Shown here one piece after another: positions 23,120 through 34,101 of a stretch of DNA of 64,000 nucleotides. Both the position numbers and the translations under genes were made by a program. The DNA comes from Morella rubra (lineage: Eukaryota; Streptophyta; Magnoliopsida; Fagales; Myricaceae). The stretch is from NCBI GenBank assembly GCA_003952965.2, contig CM025855.1, positions 29,726,835 to 29,790,834 of the forward strand, written 5' to 3'. Numbering within the stretch: the stretch's first letter is position 1; the number at the start of each line of letters is the position of its first letter. The notes beneath the pieces were generated by a model. The model was not told the origin of the DNA, did not search any database, and saw nothing but the letters and a program-made list of their open reading frames with translations.

Positions 23120-25516
23120 ATGGCTACCAAAGCACCACCACATTTGCCTCTCTTTTGGTCACTGCTCTTATTCTTCTAGCCATATCGTCGTCTGGGTCAC
23201 TCACCGTCAGAGGCCATGGGTTCTATAATATCACGAACCACTCGATCTCTCTCGAGGAAGCAACCGTGCGCGACCTCCAGCTCGTTCTCGAGCGAAACCA
23301 ACTCACTTCGAGGCAACTCGTTGAGTTCTACCTTAGACAAATCCGGAGACTAAACCCGATCCTTAAGGGGTTATTGAGGTGAACCCAGAGGCGCTGTACC
23401 TAGCTGATAAGGCGGACAGCGAGCGCAAGGCGAAGGCGCCTGGCTCACTCTCTTACTTGCATGGTATACCTGTTCTGCTCAAGGATAACATAGCAACCAA
23501 GGATAAGCTCAATACTACGGCTGGATCCTACGCACTCCTCGGCTCAGTCGTGCCAAGGGATGCTGGCGTTGTCAAGAAGTTGAGGAAAGCAGGTGCTATA
23601 ATAATAGGGAAGGCCAGCTTGAGCGAGTGGGCTCATTTTCGGTCGGCTTACGCACCCAGCGGTTGGAGCGGCAGAAGTGGCCAAGGAAAGGTAAAGTTTT
23701 AAAGTTTAAGCACTTAATTTGATATCGCGCAGGCAAACCCACATGGGATTCAAGCGGATATAATAATATTTTAACTAGGTGAAAGGATGTTCATAAACTG
23801 TACATTTCAAAGATATTAAACAGTTAATTAAGTCTAGTTTGAAAGAAAAGCTATGATTAATTAATATAATATTCAAGAGCTAGAGCTCTTAAGTTTGAAC
23901 CATGGCATTACACGTCAGTACAATATAGCAACATCAATTGAGACAATCAGATTCACCTTTTTAATTAGTCTAAAGTTGAAGGACAATCCGGTTATTGCAG
24001 AATCCTTATGTTCTATCGGCAGACCCTTGTGGATCAAGTAGTGGATCAGCTATATCAGTTGCAGCGAATTTAGTAGCAGTGTCACTGGCGACGGAGACAG
24101 ACGGCTCGATTATATGTCCATCAAGTCATAACTCAGCAGTGGGTATCAAACCAACCGTTGGTCTAACCAGTCGTGCTGGTGTTATCCCAATCTCTCCTAG
24201 ACAAGACACTGTTGGGTAATTTCTTGGATAGATTAATATACATTCTCGGATATTATATGGAGCTAGAAGTTAAGGATTTAGCGAACTGTAAATTTTTCTC
24301 TATCTGGCTCCGTACTCTCTTAGTAAACAAAGGAATAGGTATGCAGAGCTTTTGTATTTTAATTAGATCAGGTACTATTTACTCTGAATTTCGATAAAAT
24401 TTGTGTGATTTTGAAAGAAAGTGTTGTCTAGCTTAGGTCTATACTTATGTCTCATATGCTGTCCCTATTTATCATGCCATGTCGATTGGAACAGGCCCAT
24501 CTGCAGGACGGTATCAGATGCTGTCTACGTTCTTGATGAGATTGTTGGTCTGGACTACCGCGATAAAGCGACCATCAAAGCATCACTCTACATTCCACGC
24601 GGTGGCTATAAACAATTTCTCAAGGCTAATGGGCTCAGGGGAAAGAGGTTGGGGATAGTGAGAAAGCCCTTCTTCGATTTCGGCGATGACAACGTCTTGA
24701 GAAAAATATTTCATCAACATCTTAAAACTCTAAGGTAACACGACATGCTTTGCATGATGTCCCAAATACCACGTTTCAATGATCCGTAAAATTACTCGAG
24801 CTAGAAACTTTGCTCATAATTCCTGAGGCAGTCTCTTATGTATCCTGATCTTACGTTAATCTGCCAAATTTCAGGCAGGAAGGTGCAGTTTTGGTGGATA
24901 ATGTTGAAATTGCCAACATTGAAGTTATCTTGAATCGGACCTCGGAAACTACAGCATTGCTAATAGAATTCAAACCATCGCTGAATAAATACCTAAAAGA
25001 GCTTGTGTCTTCCCCAGTGCGTACCTTGGCAGATGTCATAGCCTTCAACAACAAGTTCTCGGACTTGGTTAGTATATGTACAATCTCATAATTCTACCAT
25101 CATATCCTAATTAATTAGGCGCATCCTCAAATGACAGATTTATTTGAATGGCCGTGTAGGAGAAGACTAAAGAGTATGGGCAAAACTTCTTTCTGGGATC
25201 GCAAGCTACAAACGGGTTTGGTGACAAAGAGAAGGCTGCATTGCTTGATATGTCAAGGCTGACATTAAATGGTTTTGTGAAGGTGATGAAGGAGCATAAA
25301 CTTGATGCACTGGTGACTCCAGGCGCAGACTTTACCCCTGTCCTTGCCATTGGGGGCTTCCCTGGAATTAGTGTCCCTGCAGGATACGGCAGTAATGGGG
25401 TGCCAATTGGTATCTGCTTTGGAGGACTAAGGGGTTCGGAGCCAAAGTTGATTGAAATCGCATATGGCTTCGAGCAAGCTACTAAGATTAGGAAGCCTCC
25501 CAGTTTTAAGCCTTGA
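23120..25516 (+). pseudogene. amidase copy A, two frameshifts in exon 1
   Basis: All five exons of the intact copy C are here with the same boundaries: 23120-23690, 24001-24215, 24495-24734, 24875-25067 and 25160-25516. Exons 2-5 have exactly the lengths seen in C (215, 240, 193 and 357). Exon 1 is 571 instead of 573 because of two single-base deletions, near 23167 (signal-peptide region) and near 23368. Together they shift the frame twice, and translation from the ATG stops early. In exon 2 the catalytic loop reads SLATETDGSI against SLGTDTSGSI in C, keeping the nucleophile Ser but changing the first Gly to Ala. All splice sites look usable. It is either a young pseudogene or a gene with sequence errors. 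Confidence 0.85.
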
Positions 25517-26995
25517 AGTCTACGAGCAGCCTCCATCCAAAAGTTTTAGAACTTGTACTGATAACTATATATATATATGTATCATCCAGCTTGATAAATG
25601 TGCTGGTATCCGGTGATGGGTGTGTATCAACTATAAGCTGTTCTACTAATAAATCTTATTTGGTTTAATATTAATTCCTCTCCCAATTAATAATCTAGTC
25701 AGAAAACATATAAAAAATTCTTCAAGATATTATGTCGTGCATGCTGGCATGCACATACAGGACAGTACTCTATTTCTCTCAACTTTTAAGTTAATTCCAA
25801 CGTCACTTCCTCCTGTGTGAATACCATGCGCTATGAAATCAACTTCGATGGTTTAGGCCACGCGATATCGAAAAGGGAGCACGAATTCCATAATTACGTG
25901 ACAAAAGTCATGAGTATCTTCTTCTAAGAAATATTGCACTACTCTATGATTAGGTGAGCAACTATACCTATACATAGTCAACCAACCAAACCATTGAACT
26001 TCTTTGTTTCGTTTGTAAAAGGATCCCTTCCTAAAATTTGAAAATAAAGAAGTGGGAACTAGCTAGGAGGTTCTTTGATGTTAATATGAACAGCCCAAAA
26101 TTAATAATCAGGTAGAGTATTGTGTCACATGACTTTTGCATGTCAAATATTTGTCATTCAAGATATTTAGCCTAATAAAATAATATATCTCTCTCATCAA
26201 ATCATCTCTTTTTATCATAATAAATATAAAATAGTTACGATTCTCATATACCAAAATTTTCAAACTCTCACAATTTTTGACATGAAAACACCGAGTTTCG
26301 TTCTTTCGGTTCTTTTTTAAGCCTTCAACGTTCAATCCTATCCCGGGGCCTAAATCCGCTACACGTTTTTGTCGAGGTACAAGTTCATGGTAACGGTGCT
26401 GTTCGGTTCCATGGTAGAAGAAAGGTAATTCATGACTCATGAGTTCGTAGTCAAACGTGGCCCTTTCTTTGTGGTAGGATTGCAGCCTTTCCCACCGAAA
26501 AATAGAAGTTCTGTTTGGAAGTGTATAGTAATTTGGGTATAGATGTGTAAAACTTTTTTCTGCTAACTTCTTTCTAGTTTGGATGTGTAAATCACTCTTT
26601 AAATTCGAAGTCACCGTGCCTAACAAGGGCGGCGAAGAAATGAAATTGCATCTCTTATTTGATTGTGCTTTCATGATGTTTGGGATATATATGCATGTCT
26701 TTTGTTCTACCGAAAGATGATGTATCTTTCATGATGTGCATATGGTATATGCATAGTTGACCACTGCAGTAATAGATTTGTAGCACCAAGGAATTCAAAA
26801 GATAAAAAAAAACAAATTAAGAAGAAGCCTACCTTTTCAAATTCTGGTGATTGCGGATTTACGCCCCCTGTTCCTTGTTTTGGGTAAGTGGTAACCTGTA
26901 ATGTTTTAAACTAAAATTTACAAGAGTTGGGGGAAACCCTCCCTCATATAGCCTGGGACACTATCCCTCAATACGTAGTATAACCCACAATTAAG
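25517..26995. other. amidase A 3' flank, no gene
   Basis: A short TA microsatellite lies at about 25567. The block is repeated after copies B (49003-50398) and C (57020-58064). A minus-strand ORF at 26108-26674 has no recognisable domain and is broken in the other copies, so I do not call it. Confidence 0.6.
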
Positions 26996-27010
26996 TGCAT
27001 CCCAGCAAAA

Positions 27011-28525
27011 GATGATGTCGAAAATGCTAGTATTTGGGTTCAAGCTCTTAGTGTGAAATATTGTCACGGTTCATCCTTGCTGAAGGCTAGAGAGTCACAT
27101 GGCGCCTCGTGGGCTTGGCAAAGTATGATGAGTACGAGGGACATTGTGGAGGCGGGTTTTGTTGGAAAATTAACACGGGGCAGGAGCTAAATTTATGGAC
27201 CGATCCCTGGGTCCCGGCCCGGCATTGCAGGTTTTATTCCTAAAATCAAATGGGGTGCTGTGGTGCCTCGTACCCTTAATGTTGTCAGCGATCTAATTGA
27301 CTCTCAATCAGCTAGCTGGAAAAGCAGATCTTATTCGTGATGTTTTTGAGGATTCTTCGGCAAAAACGATCTTGAGCATCCCCCTTTCTACTCCCTCCTC
27401 ACAAGATACACCTCGTTGGATTCTCTCAGCCAAAGGAGTCTACACGGTGAAGGACGCTTATCTCACCGACAACACTTCCGTTTTCAGGACACAGGACCTT
27501 TAACCAAGCAGGAGTGGCAGAAAATCTGGCGTCTTAAAGTTCAGCACCGGCTGAAACTTTTGTTCTGTAAACTTGCAGCAAATGCTTTGTCGCTATGTAG
27601 GGATTTTCAATCAGCTCCTCGTCCTTGTATCCTTTATGGAAGTATGGTGGAAACTCCGGAGCATTTGTTCTTGGAATGCTCGACTAGCGCTCGGTTATGG
27701 CAATTGGGACCTTGGCCTATGTTAACTCTTCCGTTCGCTGGTTTTTCTATTCATCGTTGGATTAAATTTATCTTGAATCCGGCGAATTTACCTCAGGAAG
27801 TGCAAGCTGATTGGCCCAAAATGATGCTGGCGGTTACTATATCGATTGATGCCAATTTGGACTACAAGAAATAAGCTTGTTCATGAGGGACAATCTTTCA
27901 ATTTTTGTTTAACTTGTTAAATCTATTCATAGGCGCTATTTTAATCACTGTGAAGCTAGCATGGAAACAGCAACATAATGTGGCTTTGATATCTTGGACT
28001 CCTTCTCGTGAACATGCCCTCAAGATTAACTATGATGCGGCTCTGCAGGCAGGGCGGATTTGTGAGGCAGCAGTTTGTAGAAACTGGAAGGGGGAAGTTC
28101 TCCGCTTGCGATTCTGCAAATTCCGTGGACTTGACCCTATCGTTGGAGAAACTCGAGCAGCCAGATTTGCGTGTTCACTGGCTGCTGAATTTACAGGTTT
28201 TGAAATCTGTTTTGAAGGGGATGCACGCAATCTGGTTTCACAGGTGGTTGACTCTGATTCTATCCCTGATTGGAAAATTGAAGCTGAGCTTGTTACTATT
28301 CGGGCTCTTCTACGTCTCCATCCTTTGTGGTGTTTCGAGTGTATTCCGAGAGAAGGCAATTTCTTGGCTCGTGAGCTTGCAAGCTGGGGAATGTCTAAGG
28401 ATCACCAGGAAACTTGTACTCTGCTTGATATTCCTTCCGATATTGTAACTTGTGATGATTCTGCGGTCTATCGTAGAGTCTTGGTTGTTGGTTGATTTCA
28501 TTTTATGTAGAAAAAAAAAATTTAT
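27011..28525 (+). mobile_element. 5'-truncated L1-like LINE, copy 1
   Basis: It is bounded by 15-bp direct repeats TGCATC(C/G)CAGCAAAA at 26996-27010 and 28526-28540 and ends in an A run (28511-28520). The coding remnant gives the zinc-binding RT C-terminal region (WRLKVQHRLKLLFCKLA, then TPEHLFLECSTSARLW at about 27655-27700). This is followed by an RNase H-like domain (INYDAALQAG at about 28024, CFEGDARNLVSQVVDSDS at about 28207, FECIPREGNFLARELASWG at about 28336). Frameshifts separate the two, and the endonuclease and RT core are missing, so it was inactive on arrival. Confidence 0.88.
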
Positions 28526-28699
28526 TGCATCGCAGCAAAACAAAGGACACAGACAATCAACTGCAGTGTTAGACCTCAAACAGAATCCGCTTGGTTCTTA
28601 CAAAATTCTCTTATCTCCAACCGTCGAGTTCCCCTGTCATGGAGTCGTGCATTCCTTGCCGTCCATACATAATAAATCACAGCACTAATGGGAATCTTC

Positions 28700-30069
28700 T
28701 GCTCTTTTTTTTTTTTCTAACGTAAAGGAGAAAAAAAGTCGCAAAGCAGAATAAAAGCAGGAATGCTACAAGGACCAAAAAAGCCAATAAACATAGAACG
28801 AGCAGCCCACTGAGCCAGCAGATGGACTTGCTGGTTTTTTTTTCTTTTCTGAGCAAAGACATACTATTATTAAACTAAAAGAAAGCACAAACAGAGTACA
28901 TCAAACCCCTTAAGGGGGTTCAAAACCTGCGTAAACCCAAGGAAACCAGAGTTCTACGGCCTTGATCTTTTGCAAACTTTTTGAAAACTAATATAATGCT
29001 TGGCATTTGCCGATTTTTCTTTAGATACCCCATTATTTATAACAAATTTATAGATAATATTCAATAAAATGAAATCATAATCCTGGAAAATTGACTCAAG
29101 TGATGATACCTAAATACAGACACTGGTACACGTCTATTCCATGCTGGATTTGTTGAGTTATGCAACTCTTGGAGGATTTTTCTTTCTTTCCTCTTTTTGT
29201 TGCAAATCTAGTAGGTTTTAGGCAAAATGCTTTGGGGGAATTTTATCATTTTCATGGCAGTACTACACTCCAAAATACTAACTTTAATTTGAACTCAACA
29301 CATGGAAGGTGTCCTTGGTGCAACTATTATGATTAGAACCACAAACAGCCACCATTGGCAAATCTAAAACTACAACTAAGAGGAAGCTCAAGTTAATGTA
29401 GTCCCACGAAATTCGGGATCTTGCTGGTTAAGTCTCCTGGGAATCTTCCTGCTCACTTGCAACAAAGAGTTAGCATTGCACTCTCTTGCTGTCCAACGAA
29501 GGAATTCATCTCATTTCATTTCCACCCTCTGCAGTAAGCACTTATCCCCCAAAGAATCTCAAAACCACATATTGTAGCAAAGTTTGGCAATTGAGGGTTT
29601 AAGAATGCAAGCTCCATCAAAAGAAAGTTGCTTCGAAAGCAAAAGATCCTCGCATGCTGTACAGAATTCCTTCTATGTGGATGTGGTCTCTACCGCCTTT
29701 ATTGAGTTATCAAAGTGGTGGCATGGACCAGATTAGCTTGTATGCCCTAGGACAGATATATTCCATCTAGGGCCCAAACCAAACTGCAAAAGAACTTTTT
29801 TTTTGTCGAAGAATGAAGAAATTACTCCTGACATTCAACATGATTGCTTTCAACTAATTTGTCGACCCCACTAATTTGCGCGCAAGTTTCGATGCAAATT
29901 CGTTTGGAATATAATATAGCCTCAATTTTCTACTCACGCTTGTCCATTAACAGTTAATTAACTGCTAATAAAGCGGTTCACTTTGATTAACTAATATTTA
30001 GTTAACTAACCGTACTAATCTAAATTATCAGTCAAATCAACCCTTGCATCTTCACAGAAACGGAAAATA
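28700..30069. repeat. amidase upstream region, copy 2 (no amidase attached)
   Basis: This matches 21660-22995 and 53130-54490 base for base over long stretches, including the T run at 28835 and the adjoining antisense LINE tail. Where the amidase should follow, the sequence enters hAT2 at 30078. Confidence 0.8.
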
Positions 30070-30307
30070 ATAAGATCCAGAGCGGCTCCAGCTATAGGCA
30101 GTAGGCTGTTGCCCAAGGTCCCCCAAATAGGGAGGCTTCAATTAAAAATTTTTTTAATAGGTATATTTAAAAAATATTTAATGATAAGGTCTCAAAAATT
30201 AAAATTATTTGTAGAATTTTAGTTAATTAATTTATTCTATTCTTATTAAATCTCCTTGATAAAAAGAACCATTAATTATTGAAAAGAGGCTAATTAAATC
30301 TTCTTGA

Positions 30308-30665
30308 TTGAAACAACCATTAACTCTTCACCCATTATAAAGTCTCTTGCATGAATCAATCTCTCTCTATTTAAAAGATATTAATTGCAAATTAATTCAA
30401 ACGAAATTCAATAAAATCAATCCTATAAAATCTCTTTAATAAAGTCTTCTTTATTAGAACATAGATCAACCATATAAAATCTAGTTAATTAATTTTTATT
30501 TTAAAAAGAGACCTATTAAATCTCTTTGATTGAAGGAATTGTTAACTCTTCACCCGTTTATAAAGTCACTAGCATGATCAATCATATGACGTCTTTTTAT
30601 TTAAAAGATATTAATTGCAAATTGATTCAAACGAAATTTCATAAAATCAATATCCTATAAAATCT
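30308..30665. repeat. degenerate tandem repeat, about 225-bp period
   Basis: Blocks starting ACTCTTCACCC (about 30319 and 30545) share TTTAAAAGATATTAATTGCA and the following AAATCAAT-CCTATAAAATCTC stretch. Very AT-rich, no ORF. Confidence 0.65.
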
Positions 30666-30716
30666 CCTTAAAATTGGTTGACAATTGATTGAGCAATCCT
30701 ATAAAATCTCACACCC

Positions 30717-30912
30717 AATTCATTTAATTTTTTTACCGTTACTTGACAAACAAAAATAATTCCTAGCGGTTTATACCATCTAATTCATTTAATTTTTTTT
30801 ACCGTTACTTGACAAACAAAAATAATTCCTAGCGTTTATACCATCTAATTCATTTAATTTTTTTTACCGTTACTTGACAAACAAAAATAATTCCTAGCGG
30901 TTATACCATCTA
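30717..30912. repeat. three tandem copies of a 64-65 bp unit
   Basis: Each unit runs TTCATTTAATTTTTTT, then ACCGTTACTTGACAAAC, then AATTCCTAGCG and ATACCATCTAA. The three copies are almost identical, differing mainly in T-run length, and a diverged fourth follows to about 30950. Confidence 0.85.
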
Positions 30913-31057
30913 ATTTATTTAATAATTTTACTGTTATGTGCATTAATTAACAACTAAAAATCTATCTTTAAAAGGACTTAATCTATAAACCATTTCACAG
31001 TTACTTGAGACAATATTTGGATTGCTTGTTAAGTACAAAAACTACTTAAAAATCATC

Positions 31058-31195
31058 TCAAGTTCAACCATCCTATTTTATCTCCTCCTTTATTGGTGCT
31101 TCCCAACTCTAACATTTGGCATCCTCTTAAGTTCAACCATCCTATTTTGTCTCCTCATTTATTGGTGCTTCCAAACTCTAATCTTCGGCATCAAG
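31058..31195. repeat. two tandem copies of a 66-bp unit
   Basis: AAGTTCAACCATCCTATTTT followed by TCTCCTC, TTTATTGGTGCTTCC and AACTCTAA occurs at about 31060 and again at about 31126. Confidence 0.8.
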
Positions 31196-31351
31196 ATCAC
31201 TCGTGGTCACTAAATTCTAGGTGCTATTATTCTAAACTTTTTATTAAGTAGGCTTATTTATTGTAGTTATCATTATTTGTATTTTTATTCTAATTTTGTG
31301 TTTGCGATTAGTTTAGGTTTCATTATCTGTTTAATATAATTTTGAGATACT

Positions 31352-31400
31352 ATGTCTAATAGAAAATATGAATCTGGTTATGAAAAGTTAAAAAAGATCA
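31352..31400 (+). pseudogene. start of a hAT (TTF-type) transposase, truncated
   Basis: The ATG at 31352 opens MSNRKYESGYEKLKK, which resembles the N terminus of plant hAT transposases with a TTF-type zinc finger (typically an M-x-R-K-Y-x-S-G start followed by Lys-rich sequence). Similarity stops after about 15 codons, which fits replacement of the rest of the gene by captured DNA. Confidence 0.45.
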
Positions 31401-31787
31401 TGTTGGCGGCGTCCAAGCTTTTAGTAAAAACTCCTGCAGCTAGACCATATCAGGTTGTATTTGCCCTCCGTACTGCTTCTTCAGTATCCCTGCCATAGAA
31501 CCCAACAATTAAGAGATGTTTAGGTATAATTACTAGTAAAGACCTTTTTTCTTTGTTGGTCTGCAACCAGTTCACAGTTTCTTTTCCGTGGTGTTCTTAA
31601 TGTATGTGTGTGTGTTTTGTCTGATTTTCAAGTGGGTTTCCATGTTCCATTTGTAGAAACACTGACCCATGAGTCAGCGAAGTTCAAAATTTCTCTGTCC
31701 AAAATACGAAGCAAAAGTTCAAAACTTATTTTTTCTCACTCTCGTTTCTTTCCCCTATAATTCCTGGCTACACATAAAGGGCTTATT

Positions 31788-31817
31788 TGTATTCTTCTTC
31801 TTCTTCTTCTTCTTTTT
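31788..31817. repeat. CTT microsatellite
   Basis: A run of about seven TTC/CTT units followed by T-rich sequence lies just upstream of the phosphoribosyltransferase exon. It may be part of the captured intron's pyrimidine tract. Confidence 0.8.
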
Positions 31818-31874
31818 GTTTTTCTTCGTGTTATTTGGTTTCACATTTCTGTTAATGAAGGGGCCAAATGGCAG

Positions 31875-31985
31875 GTATTATGTTCCAAGATATCACAACC
31901 CTGTTGCTGGATCCTAAAGCCTTCAATGACACTATCGATTTGTTCGTTGAGCGATACAAAGGCAAAAACATTTCAGTTGTTGCAG
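31875..31985 (+). pseudogene. adenine phosphoribosyltransferase exon fragment
   Basis: The block reads GIMFQDITTLLLDPKAF, then NDTIDLFVERYKGKNISVVA, which matches the plant adenine phosphoribosyltransferase segment following the KPG loop. It is preceded by a pyrimidine-rich stretch and an acceptor-like GGCAG, so an exon with its intron edge was taken from genomic DNA. The expected donor after SVVAG is lost (TTGAGT in its place), and the PRPP-binding loop and other exons are absent. The intact enzyme salvages adenine to AMP; this fragment cannot. Confidence 0.85.
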
Positions 31986-32872
31986 TTGAGTTAAAAAAAA
32001 TCACTTATTTATTGGTGAAAAAGGAATTTATTTTTGGTGGAGTTACGATTTTGATCAAAAGCCTTTTGGGAGAACTTTTATATTACTGTGATTACCTTGA
32101 AGGTGGTGGGGTCCATTGCTTACGAGAAAGTAGGTCTGGGTGATGCAGAGAGTGCTCTCTCTTTCCTTCTCTCGTTCTATTGCATAAGTTTCTGGTTGTC
32201 TTTCTGAATGCTTTCGAGGGACATCATGAAATGGAAGTGACTGTGGGTTTTCGGGGGAGTGATTTTTGTTTGACTACGAGCTTTGGTAGTGGGGTGTGGT
32301 GGTTGGTTATGGATGCCCAACTTGTTAAAGTGTAGACCCGTTTGATGCGAGTTTCAATTGGGCTGGTCTTTTGGCTCATTATAATGCGGGTTTTACATTT
32401 CACTGTTAATTGACTTGTTTGTATGCCTCGTTTGTTTTCTTTCTTTTTCATGCTTTATTGATTCAATTTTATTAAATTCGTCTGAACTTGGGTGGCATTG
32501 TTGGTTTCAGCGGAGGAGTTATTGACTCTACTGTAATGAACTTTGTTTCTTTGCCCTTTTTCTTTTCTTTGTTTCATAGATTGCTTTCCGCTTCTACAGA
32601 TGGCATTTCATGAAATTTTGGTTTCTGAATGACGGCTTTCTTGAAGTAATTTAAATTGGCCATGCCCTCAGACAGACACACAGTTATATTTATTGGTGCA
32701 CTCACACTTCTGCTTTTATTCTTCCTCTTTACATTTCAGGTGTCGATCCCAGTGCTCCTTTCCTTCTTCCACTTTTGCCTTTATTTTTAAAATGAAGAAA
32801 GAAAAAGGTGTGCTGAGGTTAACTTCTTTAGTTGTATCTGACATATTGGAGTTATTGGATGTACAATATCAG

Positions 32873-32947
32873 GATATTAAAGCGTTTTACATGCGGCAAA
32901 ATGATGATGGAAGGACCGTTGCAGCAATGGATGTGTTGGTTCCTCGG
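32873..32947 (+). pseudogene. asparaginyl-tRNA synthetase exon fragment, copy 2
   Basis: This is the same 25-codon block as at 10615, here with Arg at the end (TVAAMDVLVPR), flanked by a TATCAG acceptor and a GTAATC donor. It matches class II asparaginyl-tRNA synthetase just upstream of the GGSQREER region. It lies on the same strand as, and about 0.9 kb after, the phosphoribosyltransferase exon. Confidence 0.8.
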
Positions 32948-33502
32948 GTAATCTTTAGATTCCTCTTGCCATTTCTACTGTTGTTAATAAGTTAGATCCA
33001 GTGTATGAAACTGGCAGCTTATAATTAGTGCTTCTTAAGGAGTACAAGTCAATTAGGCTTTGAATCTATGAATAACATCCTCTTTAGACATTTAGGTAAA
33101 AAAACAAAAGATCCAAGTGAAAATGAAAGTTAAAAGACCATGAATTCTCCAGGCAAAATTATGGTTTACTTCAAGATTTAATCATCCTTGGACCCCCCAG
33201 AATCTATGAAAAAAAAGGCATCTAGGAGAAATAATAATATGCCTTTTCTTGATTCACTTTTTTAAAGCATTTTCTTTTCGAACACATGTACTTCATAGCC
33301 CATGTTTTCTCAACCGCAAAACGCATAAAAATTATGCGTTGGATTCAACTCTCTTTTTCCAAAATAAATTCTACCATATTGAAATTGAGCACTTTTTGTT
33401 TAAAAATTTAGTTGCTGTCTATTTTATTTAAAATACTCCTTTATGTCAATCACAATCTAAAACACTTTTTTTTTCTTCTATAGAAAAGTAGGTAGCAAAA
33501 TA

Positions 33503-34002
33503 TAGGGGTAAACTCATAGTTAGCCCCTTATGTTTGGGTAAAAATTAAGTTGTTACCTTTATTTTTCAATCCAACAATTTGATACCTATATCTTTCAAAA
33601 CCTATCAATCTTCGCTCCCGTCTAAATTAGACGTTAAATTAAATGAAAAAATATGAAAAATGACAAATGCCCTCCTAAATAAAATTACTAAAAAAATTTA
33701 AAAATTCATTAAAAATAAAAATGATTATTTTTTAAATAAAACTATTGAAACTCTATTTCAATAATCTATTTATTTTTAATTTATTTCTTAAATTTATTAT
33801 TTTTATTATTTTTTAAAATTTAGCATTGGAGGGGCATTTCAGTCATTTTTGTACGATTTTCTGTTGGACTTAACGCCTGATTTAGACCGGGGGGAAGATT
33901 GATAGGTTTTGAAAGTTATAAGTCTCAAATTGTTAGATTGAAAAATAAGGTAACAATTTGATTTTTACCCAAACATAAGGGGCTAACTATGAGTTTACTC
34001 TA
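33503..34002. mobile_element. 500-bp fold-back MITE in hAT2
   Basis: TAGGGGTAAACTCATAGTTA at the left is mirrored by TAACTATGAGTTTACTCTA at the right, and the inverted similarity extends more than 100 bases inward. The target repeat AAAATA flanks both sides (33497-33502, 34003-34008). The hAT1 copy (21470-21485) lacks the insert. It has no coding capacity; superfamily not assigned. Confidence 0.85.
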
Positions 34003-34101
34003 AAAATATATTATTATTTTTATTAATAGTTTATTTTTAAATATATTATTTTATAAGACTTCATTGGGATTTCGCGCTCAATTACCTTAGAACCGCCCCT
34101 G

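Larger units (their letters stand above)
30078..34101 (+). mobile_element. hAT2: non-autonomous hAT element carrying host exon fragments
   Basis: The termini are CAGAGCGGCTCC at the left and GAACCGCCCCTG at the right, an imperfect inverted pair of hAT type. The flanks are 8-bp repeats ATAAGATC (30070-30077) and ACAAGATC (34102-34109). The copy at 54490-54500 shows the uninterrupted ACAAGATC site. Inside, on the same strand, are a fragment of a transposase start, an adenine phosphoribosyltransferase exon and an asparaginyl-tRNA synthetase exon. There is also AT-rich tandem-repeat sequence and a 500-bp MITE. It could not mobilise itself. Confidence 0.75.

Noticed and set aside
26108..26674. 188-residue minus-strand ORF in the amidase A flank
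   Set aside because: The matching region after copy B has an extra T that shifts the frame, and copy C is further decayed. No recognisable domain. Its length is explained by chance.
31986..32143. Continuation of phosphoribosyltransferase coding sequence (EFIFGG stretch)
   Set aside because: EFIFGG resembles the next segment GFIFG of the enzyme, but the residues between do not match and the following ones diverge. Treated as degraded intron.
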